From Pirellulaceae bacterium (GTDB lineage: Bacteria > Planctomycetota > Planctomycetia > Pirellulales > Pirellulaceae), in assembly GCA_013002105.1 (NCBI GenBank), contig JABDKS010000873.1, forward strand, positions 1 through 5,548: 5,548 bases of DNA, given 5' to 3'. Under the pieces are notes generated by a model. That model was not told where the DNA came from. It did no database searches and saw only the letters and a program-made list of their open reading frames with translations. A program made the translations under genes and the position numbers. This document shows, one piece after another, positions 1 through 5,548 of the stretch; the first letter of the stretch is position 1, and each line of letters opens with the position of its first letter.

Positions 1-330
1 GTCAATCGGAGCCGCGATTCTGGTCGACGGTTCGTAAAGCTCCGAAACGACCGCCTCGAGTACGACCAACTTGCGATTCGATCCAGTCTCTGCCTCGACG
101 TTGTGCACGATACAGTCCTGGGCATCGCCGACTTCGTTTTCGCATTCATGCGAGTGGGCCACGTCCTGCAAAATCGACCGCAACTGATCGGTTCGCTGCT
201 GGTGATCATCCGACAACGTTTCACCAACATCGTGAAATCCAAGCTGATGGGTGTCACATTGGGTGTCGCTAATCTTTGCCTGCAACTGACGAATTTCGTC
301 CAAGAGCGATGGGGTCGATTTGTCTTCCAT
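1..330 (-). CDS. Unrecognised protein, N-terminal 110 residues (gene cut by left window edge)
   Basis: An open frame runs from an ATG at 330 down to base 1 without a stop, so the gene continues beyond the window. An in-frame stop at 394-396 limits the upstream extension, and ATG 330 is the only ATG between that stop and the coding stretch; no strong Shine-Dalgarno site precedes it. The peptide begins MEDKSTPSLLDEIRQLQAKI. It is hydrophilic and acidic, has no signal peptide or membrane segment, and residues 8-22 could form an amphipathic helix. Cysteines lie at 25, 63 and 73, with histidines nearby (28, 33, 43, 59, 61, 76), but they form no metal-site pattern I recognise. Codon use (TCG, GAC, CAG, TTG) matches the neighbouring genes, which favours this frame over the hydrophobic plus-strand frame at 103-402. 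It lies 132 bases after the sulfatase on the same strand and could be in its transcript. I do not recognise the family. Probably a cytoplasmic protein. Confidence 0.6.
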   Translation of the reverse strand, partial: MEDKSTPSLLDEIRQLQAKISDTQCDTHQLGFHDVGETLSDDHQQRTDQLRSILQDVAHSHECENEVGDAQDCIVHNVEAETGSNRKLVVLEAVVSELYEPSTRIAAPID

Positions 331-462
331 GACCGGGCACCAGAGATTTGTGTGGGAGGATTCCTTCCTTATCCAATTCGGCAAAATGAACGGTCAGGTT
401 GAGTTTACCGCCAAGTTTTGCATGCGAGGGCACCCCAGTTCGCCCAGTCTCCCACTATCGGT

Positions 463-1845
463 TCACCGTTCGCTCTGCTCCTTGAGCCAACGGGCCAGCT
501 TGGTCGCTAGCTTTGACTTAATCGCGGCATGTTGGGGCACTCCAGCAAGATCGTGGAGCTCGTACGGATCGCTGCGAAGATCGAACAATTGCTGTCGGTT
601 GGCGATCGGGTAGTCGATCAATTTCCATCGTTGCCCGCGGATCATCCGCTGACTATCGCGAAAGTAACCGACGACGAAGTCATAGAGAGTTTCACGGTCC
701 CCGCGGATCACCGGGACTTGACTGCGACCATCCACGTCAGGCAGCGATAACCCGGCAAGTTCACAAAGCGTCGGAAACAGATCTCGCAAATACGTTTGTC
801 CAGACACTCTTTGATTTCGAGGAATGCCTGGTCCCATGAAAATCATTGGCACGCCGATCGTATGCTCGTACATATTTTGTTTTCCGCGTAACCCATGACT
901 TCCCATCGCGAGACCATGATCACTCGTGAAAACGATGTAGGTATTGTCGATCTGATTGGTGCGATCGACCGCGTCCAAGATACGCCCGACCTGAGCATCC
1001 ATATGGGTAATGACCGCGTAGTAAGCCGCCAAGTCAGCGCGAACGTCCATTTCGATTCGCGGAATCGGCAACAGTACCTCGTCGCGACCGCCTCGGTTGC
1101 CGTGATCAAACGGGTGATCATGGGCAAAGTTCTTGGGCAAAGCAACGTCGTCGGCTGAGTAGCGTTTTGCAAAGTCCGGGTGGGGCAATAGCGGATCGTG
1201 TGGCGCTGTGAAGTTGACGTGAACAAAGAACGGGCGATCGGCCGATTGTTCGATCGCCGCGATCGCTCCGTCCGCGATCTGCTCGCTGGTCCGCGGTGTC
1301 AACCCAACACCCAACTGTGGTAAGGGTTGGTCCGCAGCATCGCGAAAAATCCAGCCTTTGTATCCAGTGATCGGCGTGCCCCGATAATCGACGCGGGGCT
1401 TGGCCCATTTTCCTCCACCACCTGTGAACAGCCTGCTGGTCTGTCGATATCCATGTGTCGCAGGACGACCATTGTTGTGCCACTTGCCGCAATACCAAGT
1501 CGCGTACCCCGCGTCAGCGAATGGCTCGGGCAGAGTTGCCAAATCAGGGTTGATCGTTCGGCCAAAATCGAAGACGCCATTTCGAATTCCCGTGCAACCG
1601 GTCAATATTTCTGCGCGACTGGGCGTACAAATTGGGTTTGCACAGATCGCGCGGGTAAACGCCGTTCCCGACCGGACGATACGGTCAATAGCCGGTGTTT
1701 GAATCAGCGTGTTGCCTAATGCTGCAATGGTGTCGGGACGCTGGTCATCCGAAACAATCAACAGCACATTCGGTGGCGACGCCTCACAAAGGAGCGGGGC
1801 AAAGACCAGCAGAATCGTTAGCAAGCATCTGGATCGGAAATTCAA
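463..1845 (-). CDS. Secreted family-S1 sulfatase (formylglycine-dependent)
   Basis: Predicted to hydrolyse sulfate esters outside the cytoplasm. The 460 residues are within the usual size of bacterial S1 sulfatases. What is seen: residues 1-22 form a signal peptide (R4 and R6, a hydrophobic core, likely cleavage near CEA|SP). It has no proper lipobox, because L19 precedes C20. Metal ligands D33-D34 follow (VSDDQ). The signature CTPSRAEILTG sits at 73-83; C73 should be converted to formylglycine and R77 supports it. Further conserved sites are GKWH 120-123, APHDP 214-218 (H216), SDHG 308-311 (D309, H310) and GK 321-322 (K322). The C-terminal part (VPMIFMGPG, LFPTLCELAG, RWKLIDYP, LFDLRSDPYELHDLA) is typical of the smaller sulfatase subdomain. 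The start is TTG at 1845; an in-frame stop at 1855-1857 rules out a longer form, and a later TTG (codon 8) would lose the basic n-region. The ribosome site is weak (CCAGG). No maturase gene (FGE or anSME) is in the window. The substrate cannot be told from sequence; sulfated polysaccharides are the usual guess. Confidence 0.95.
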   Translation of the reverse strand: MNFRSRCLLTILLVFAPLLCEASPPNVLLIVSDDQRPDTIAALGNTLIQTPAIDRIVRSGTAFTRAICANPICTPSRAEILTGCTGIRNGVFDFGRTINPDLATLPEPFADAGYATWYCGKWHNNGRPATHGYRQTSRLFTGGGGKWAKPRVDYRGTPITGYKGWIFRDAADQPLPQLGVGLTPRTSEQIADGAIAAIEQSADRPFFVHVNFTAPHDPLLPHPDFAKRYSADDVALPKNFAHDHPFDHGNRGGRDEVLLPIPRIEMDVRADLAAYYAVITHMDAQVGRILDAVDRTNQIDNTYIVFTSDHGLAMGSHGLRGKQNMYEHTIGVPMIFMGPGIPRNQRVSGQTYLRDLFPTLCELAGLSLPDVDGRSQVPVIRGDRETLYDFVVGYFRDSQRMIRGQRWKLIDYPIANRQQLFDLRSDPYELHDLAGVPQHAAIKSKLATKLARWLKEQSER

Positions 1846-1848
1846 AGC

Positions 1849-1890
1849 CTGGTCTCAGCAGAAGGAAATCTGGTCTCAGCAATAGGAAGC
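1849..1890. repeat. Two 21-base tandem units (CTGGTCTCAGCA core)
   Basis: The 12-base core CTGGTCTCAGCA occurs exactly at 1849-1860 and again at 1870-1881. The following nine bases are partly conserved (5 of 9), giving about 17 of 21 identical positions at a 21-base period. No third copy is seen on either side. The pair begins four bases upstream of the sulfatase TTG start and contains the stop codon (1855-1857) that closes its frame upstream, so it would be the 5' leader of a sulfatase transcript. It could be part of a dispersed genomic repeat or a protein-binding site; the sequence alone does not decide. Confidence 0.7.
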
Positions 1891-1906
1891 AATGTTGGGA
1901 TACATT

Positions 1907-1930
1907 CGCGAGGTGGAACCACCCCTTGCG
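1907..1930. repeat. Imperfect inverted repeat / hairpin
   Basis: CGCGA (1907-1911) can pair with TTGCG (1926-1930, one G-T pair), and GGTGG (1912-1916) with CCACC (1919-1923), leaving two unpaired C bases (1924-1925). The outermost possible arms are CAATG (1890-1894) and CATTG (1936-1940). In RNA the innermost pair would open to give a four-base loop. There is no T-run on either side, so it does not look like an intrinsic terminator. It directly follows the 21-base tandem repeat and may belong to the same repeated element. Confidence 0.4.
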
Positions 1931-2108
1931 GTCAGCATTGTAATGTCGGCGTTTCGCGATCGTCGCGCCGCACCCATCAACGGTGTCGCTTGTCGTTACA
2001 ACGGATCTCCCCTGAATAGCAAATCAGGCCGCCATTGACGCAAAAATCGGCTAATAAACGGTTGTCCAGATCGTAATCACTGCTAATCGATGCGCTCGCA
2101 TTGCCCGC

Positions 2109-2130
2109 CTGACATTTCTCTGACATTTCC
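2109..2130 (+). promoter_or_regulatory. 11-base direct repeat resembling a Pho box (possible response-regulator site)
   Basis: CTGACATTTCT (2109-2119) is followed at once by CTGACATTTCC (2120-2130), 10 of 11 identical. This gives two CTGACAT half-sites separated by four bases. The PhoB/PhoP box of other bacteria is a direct repeat of CTGTCAT with a four-base AT-rich spacer, so spacing and all but one base per half-site agree. OmpR/PhoB-family regulators bind such repeats as tandem dimers, one helical turn apart. It lies about 150 bases before the macroglobulin-like gene and about 265 bases before the sulfatase start. No good -10 follows at the classical distance, and Pho-box form in planctomycetes is not something I can confirm, so the assignment is tentative. 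Confidence 0.35.
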
Positions 2131-2264
2131 GAGCGCTTGTGGATGTCCAAAAAGTCACATTCTCGCGACGACTCATGAACGCCCACAAGCAGCGACGTGT
2201 AGAATCGGACTCAGGTTCCTGATCTTCTCCGCAGCACCGGTTTTCGTGCCGCATTCTTTTCGAC

Positions 2265-2270
2265 GAGGAA
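2265..2270 (+). promoter_or_regulatory. Shine-Dalgarno site of the macroglobulin-like gene
   Basis: GAGGAA ends five bases before the ATG at 2276, a good distance and match to the 16S anti-Shine-Dalgarno. It decides the start: an in-frame GTG at 2246-2248 lies upstream of this site and would add a polar stretch before the signal peptide. Confidence 0.7.
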
Positions 2271-2275
2271 GTCCC

Positions 2276-5200
2276 ATGACGTTGGCACGTTCACTTCGTT
2301 TTCTGGCGTTCGCACTCAGTTCAGGTCTGTTTGTGGCATCGATCGCGATCGCTCAAGACCCACCGGTAGAAACAGGCGGATCGAGTGCGGTAACATCGCT
2401 GCCAGAGATCGATCGTTCCATCCACGACGCGATGCAGTCGCGTTCCTATGGGGATGCCGTCAAGCTGATCGAAGCGAAACTGGGTCAAGCGGATGTTGCC
2501 AATGCCGACTATCTGCGATACCTGCAGGGCGTCGCGCAGAGCGAAGCGAAGCAGTACGACGCCGCGATTAATACATTTGAGTCGCTGGAAAAAGACTACC
2601 CCAAGAGCAAGTGGCTCAGCCGATCACGTTTCGGTCGAGCAAACGTTTATGCACTCAAGCGACAATACATCGACGCCGGCGCAATTTATCAAAGCGAAGC
2701 GGAACGACTGCTCTCGCGCGGTCGAAAAGACGACTTGGCGAAGATCTATTTGGAGTTTGCAGATCGATACTTCGAGGGACTGCCTGCCGATGATCCCACC
2801 AAGGCAAAGAAACCAAATTTCAAGCAAGCACTCACCTATTACTCCGAGGCTGTCAAACTGGGGCCCACCGATAGCCTGCGACTGAAGATCGACTTTCGAA
2901 TTGCACGTTGCCATGATGAACTAAAACAGCACGATCCGGCGATCCAATCGTACGAACGCTTTTTGAATCAGTTTGCCGGCGACGCTCCGACCACAGGAAC
3001 GGCGGCACCGATCGCCATGCAAGTCGAAGCCACATTTCGGCTTGGTTCCGTGCAGCTGGATGCCAACCGGCCGTCGCAAGCCCGAAAAACCTGGCGAGAC
3101 CTATTGTCCGAGTGGAAGGACCGGGACCATCGCGAACGAACCGAATCCGAAGAGATTGATTCGTATCTTGCCCGTGCCGAATTCCGACTGGCACATACCT
3201 ACGGATTACCCAAACCAAATTCGGTGGGTGACCTGGAACTAGCGGTCACGGCGGCGGAGAAGTTCCTCGCCAACCACCCCGATCACAAACTCGCGCCGCA
3301 GGCCGTCCTGGAAATTGCGCAAGGGTATGCCGCACACGGGCGACACAAGCAAGCCGTCGCCCGATTGCAGGCTCTGATTGAAAACGACAATTACAGCGAT
3401 TGCGAACAAATACCGACCGCCCGGCAATTGCTGGGCGCTCAGTTCTTGGCTCAAGGCGAGTTCGATCAAGCGATCGCCGCGTGGAAAGAGTTCCTGGACA
3501 AGCACCCAACCGATCCCAAATGGCCCGAAGTACAACGAAAAATTGTCGACGCGGAATACGCCAAAGCGATCACCGCTCGTCGTGACAAAGAATTCGCCCA
3601 AGCGAGAACGATGTGGCAGACGTTCCTTAACAAATACCCGCTCGATTCACGCGCGCCTCGCATCTTGCTGCAGTTTGGGCAGATGAAATTTGCTCAAGCG
3701 ATGCAACAACACGACGATCGTGTCTCTGCGGCCTTGGAAAAGGGTGATTCGGCACAGTCCGTCGAGATCAATGACGCGTGCAAGTCGTTGTTCGAAGAAT
3801 CAATCGCAGATTGGCGACGGGTCGTCAGCAAGTACCCAAACAGCAACGAAGCGTCCGAGGCGTCGTACATGATCGGCGTCACACTGGAAGACAAGCTGTT
3901 TCGACTCGATGAAGCACTGGAATCTTACAAAACGGTGAAAGGGAGATTTGCCCAGCGTGCCAAACAGCGAACCGATCGTTTGACGTCGCCGCAACTGAGC
4001 GTGACGACGGAACGAAAGTTCCGCAGCGATGAAAAGCCACGCATCAAGCTCACCACGCGGAACTTGAAGAACGTGACTGTGAAAGCCTATCGAGTCGATA
4101 TGGTCGACTACTTTCGAAAAATGCATCTCGCGAGCGGCTTGGAAACACTGGACATCGCATTGATTGATCCAGATGAGCAGTTCGACCACTCGGTCGACAA
4201 CTACAAAGAGTACCAACAAAGCGAAGAAGACATCGAACTGCCTATCGACGGCCCCGGTGTCACTGCCGTCACGGTCTCGAGCGAGGAACTCGAAGCGACA
4301 ACGATGGTGGTGGTCAGTGACCTGGACATGATCGTGAAATCGTCTCGTAATGAGATGTTCCTGTTCGTCGAAAACATGCGAACAGGCAAACCAGCCGAAG
4401 GCGTCAGCGTGTTGATCAGTGACGGGTCGGATGTTTTTGCCGAAGAAATCACCAGCGAAGATGGTATCGTGCAGAAACCGTATGACGAGTTGAAATCTGT
4501 TGGTGATTTACGCGTGTTCGCTGTCCAACAAGGTCACATGGCATCAACGGTCAACAATCTTCAAGGCCTCGATTTCTCCGTCGGACTCACACCACGGGGT
4601 TATTTGTATACAGACCGTCCGGCCTACCGCAGTGGCCAGCTTGTCAACATCAAAGGAATTGTGCGATGGGTCGACCATGACCGCTTCACGTTTCGCAGCG
4701 GCGAAACGTTTAAACTGGATGTCTACGACGCTCGTGGTCGTCAATTGCAAACCAAGGAGGTGGTTCTGAACGACTATGGCACGGTCAACAGCAATATCAT
4801 CCTGCCGGAGTTCGCGCCCCAAGGGGACTACCGCGTCCATCTACATCGCGCATCGGCGGGAGAGGCGGACGCGATCGGTGAACTGTCGTTCGAAACGCAA
4901 TTTAAAGTCACACAGTACAAACTTGAACCGGTTCAAATCGAAATCGACTTGGACAAGGACGTCTATTTCAGGGGTGAAAAAGTCAAAGGCACGCTTTCGC
5001 TGAAGTATTACTATGGAACTCCTTTGGCGGGCGAAACCATTGAGTACCACTTCGGGCCGGACAGCGAACTTTTCACGGCCAAAACCGATGACAACGGCGA
5101 GGTGGAAATCGAACTGGATACCCAGCGATTCAGTGAGTCGCAGCCCTTGGATCTGGCCGTCAACGATCGCGAACGTGGTTTAACGCAAACTCACCGGATC

Positions 5201-5548
5201 TATTTGGCAACTCGGGGTTTCGCGATCACCGGGTCCACCGTCCGGGAGGTCTACATCAATGGCGAATCGTTCGAGACACTTTTCAAAGTAGTCGACCCGG
5301 CGGGAAAGCCGGTCCAAACCGATTTGAAGATCGAGGTCTACCGACAAACATCGATCCGTGATCGATTGGGTGAAAAGTTGGTCCAGACCCACCAGGTCAG
5401 CACCGACGCCAAGCGTGGTGAAGCACGTCAGGTGGTCGAACTGGACGACGGCGGCGTGTACTTCGTCCGCGCCACTGGAGTCGACCAGTTTGACAACAAA
5501 GTCAGTGGACAGGTGCAAGTCGCAATCTCCGGGGATAAAGACGCGACG
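2276..5548 (+). CDS. Exported TPR / alpha-2-macroglobulin family protein, N-terminal 1091 residues (gene cut by right window edge)
   Basis: One frame stays open from ATG 2276 to the last base. Residues 1-26 are a signal peptide with likely cleavage AIA|QDPP; there is no lipobox cysteine, so the product should be soluble in the periplasm or secreted. Residues about 43-560 are TPR-like helical pairs, often with a [FW]-x-x-[FV]-hydrophobic-x-K-[YH]-P pattern (FESLEKDYP 101-109, WKEFLDKHP 403-411, WQTFLNKYP 447-455, WRRVVSKYP 513-521), as in TolA-binding/YbgF-type repeats. Beta-rich MG domains follow: about 572-690 (LSVTTERKFRSDEKPRIKL), 690-757, and 770-878, which carries the MG2 hallmark RGYLYTDRPAYRSGQLVNIKG; two more MG-like units cover 878-980 and 980-1087. 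Macroglobulins trap proteases through a bait region and often a CxEQ thioester; both would lie downstream, so whether the thioester exists is unknown. Full length is probably near 1900-2000 residues. Divergent from the sulfatase; no pbpC partner is seen. Confidence 0.88.
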   Translation, partial: MTLARSLRFLAFALSSGLFVASIAIAQDPPVETGGSSAVTSLPEIDRSIHDAMQSRSYGDAVKLIEAKLGQADVANADYLRYLQGVAQSEAKQYDAAINTFESLEKDYPKSKWLSRSRFGRANVYALKRQYIDAGAIYQSEAERLLSRGRKDDLAKIYLEFADRYFEGLPADDPTKAKKPNFKQALTYYSEAVKLGPTDSLRLKIDFRIARCHDELKQHDPAIQSYERFLNQFAGDAPTTGTAAPIAMQVEATFRLGSVQLDANRPSQARKTWRDLLSEWKDRDHRERTESEEIDSYLARAEFRLAHTYGLPKPNSVGDLELAVTAAEKFLANHPDHKLAPQAVLEIAQGYAAHGRHKQAVARLQALIENDNYSDCEQIPTARQLLGAQFLAQGEFDQAIAAWKEFLDKHPTDPKWPEVQRKIVDAEYAKAITARRDKEFAQARTMWQTFLNKYPLDSRAPRILLQFGQMKFAQAMQQHDDRVSAALEKGDSAQSVEINDACKSLFEESIADWRRVVSKYPNSNEASEASYMIGVTLEDKLFRLDEALESYKTVKGRFAQRAKQRTDRLTSPQLSVTTERKFRSDEKPRIKLTTRNLKNVTVKAYRVDMVDYFRKMHLASGLETLDIALIDPDEQFDHSVDNYKEYQQSEEDIELPIDGPGVTAVTVSSEELEATTMVVVSDLDMIVKSSRNEMFLFVENMRTGKPAEGVSVLISDGSDVFAEEITSEDGIVQKPYDELKSVGDLRVFAVQQGHMASTVNNLQGLDFSVGLTPRGYLYTDRPAYRSGQLVNIKGIVRWVDHDRFTFRSGETFKLDVYDARGRQLQTKEVVLNDYGTVNSNIILPEFAPQGDYRVHLHRASAGEADAIGELSFETQFKVTQYKLEPVQIEIDLDKDVYFRGEKVKGTLSLKYYYGTPLAGETIEYHFGPDSELFTAKTDDNGEVEIELDTQRFSESQPLDLAVNDRERGLTQTHRIYLATRGFAITGSTVREVYINGESFETLFKVVDPAGKPVQTDLKIEVYRQTSIRDRLGEKLVQTHQVSTDAKRGEARQVVELDDGGVYFVRATGVDQFDNKVSGQVQVAISGDKDAT

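Larger units (their letters stand above)
1846..2275. other. Divergent intergenic region between sulfatase and macroglobulin genes
   Basis: These 430 bases separate two divergent genes and should carry both promoters. Three structured parts stand out: a tandem repeat (1849-1890), a hairpin (1907-1930) and an 11-base direct repeat (2109-2130). The stretch 2036-2095 is richer in A and T than the genes. The best -10-like hexamer toward the rightward gene is TAGAAT at 2200-2205, with only a poor -35 match (TGAACG, 2176-2181), so no promoter is called. Short minus-strand frames at 1977-2186 and 2051-2254 lack family resemblance and convincing ribosome sites and are not called as genes. No tRNA or riboswitch-like fold is apparent. 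Confidence 0.7.

Noticed and set aside
11..25. The sulfatase signal peptide as a possible lipoprotein signal (C20).
   Set aside because: The residue before C20 is leucine instead of Gly, Ala or Ser, so a signal peptidase I site near residue 22 fits better. (Positions given here are residues of the 463-1845 product.)
103..402. A plus-strand frame of 99 codons with hydrophobic stretches.
   Set aside because: It is antisense to the better-supported minus-strand gene at 1-330, has no convincing ribosome site or family resemblance, and its residues look like the complement of ordinary codons.
1327..1719. A plus-strand frame of 130 codons inside the sulfatase gene.
   Set aside because: It lies fully antisense to the segment encoding the conserved sulfatase catalytic motif and shows no domain of its own.
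1977..2186. A minus-strand frame of 69 codons in the intergenic region, overlapped by another at 2051-2254.
   Set aside because: No recognisable family, no good ribosome site, and it crosses the Pho-box-like repeat and the AT-rich stretch expected for a promoter.
2135..2190. An eight-base inverted repeat, GCTTGTGG and CCACAAGC, spaced by 40 bases.
   Set aside because: About one such pair is expected by chance in a region of this size, and the arms do not extend.
2176..2205. A possible sigma-70 promoter (TGAACG and TAGAAT, 18 bases apart).
   Set aside because: The -35 matches only three of six positions, and promoter consensus for this group of bacteria is uncertain, so it is not listed as a feature.
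3395..3415. The residues SDCEQ (around 374-378) of the macroglobulin-like protein, recalling the thioester motif CxEQ.
   Set aside because: It lies in the TPR-like helical region, lacks the preceding PxG context and has CEQ rather than CxEQ. A true thioester would be encoded downstream of the window.
3800..4219. A minus-strand frame of 139 codons inside the macroglobulin gene, and similar ones at 3239-3601 and 5180-5518.
   Set aside because: These are antisense shadows of a continuous 1091-codon frame with clear domain content.

Overview
The window looks like chromosomal DNA from a planctomycete, most likely of the Pirellulaceae (Rhodopirellula-like). This is an inference from three things: moderate GC content with TCG, CGA, GAC and ATC codons common; a secreted family-S1 sulfatase, a family greatly expanded in these bacteria; and a large exported protein joining TPR-like repeats to alpha-2-macroglobulin domains. 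No marker gene in the window fixes the taxon.

Layout. Positions 1-330 (minus strand) hold the first 110 codons of an unrecognised gene that runs off the left edge. After a 132-base gap, 463-1845 (minus) encodes a complete 460-residue sulfatase with a signal peptide, an intact CTPSR formylglycine motif and the usual metal ligands. It starts at TTG. Positions 1846-2275 are a 430-base divergent intergenic region. Next to the sulfatase start it holds a 21-base tandem repeat and a hairpin. About 150 bases before the rightward gene it holds an 11-base direct repeat resembling a Pho box, and there is a clear Shine-Dalgarno site just before that gene. From 2276 to the right edge (plus) one uninterrupted frame of 1091 codons encodes the N-terminal part of an alpha-2-macroglobulin-like protein: signal peptide, about 500 residues of TPR-like helical repeats, then several macroglobulin (MG) beta domains. 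The bait region, thioester and C-terminal domains would lie beyond the window.

How they may work together. Both recognisable products are predicted to be exported. The sulfatase would remove sulfate esters from sulfated polysaccharides or similar organic sulfates. The macroglobulin-like protein would be a protease trap or periplasmic quality-control/protection factor. They are transcribed divergently and share only the intergenic region, so a functional link is possible but not shown. The left-hand gene may be co-transcribed with the sulfatase (same strand, 132-base gap, no obvious terminator). No RNA genes, CRISPR arrays, insertion sequences or transposase remnants are visible.
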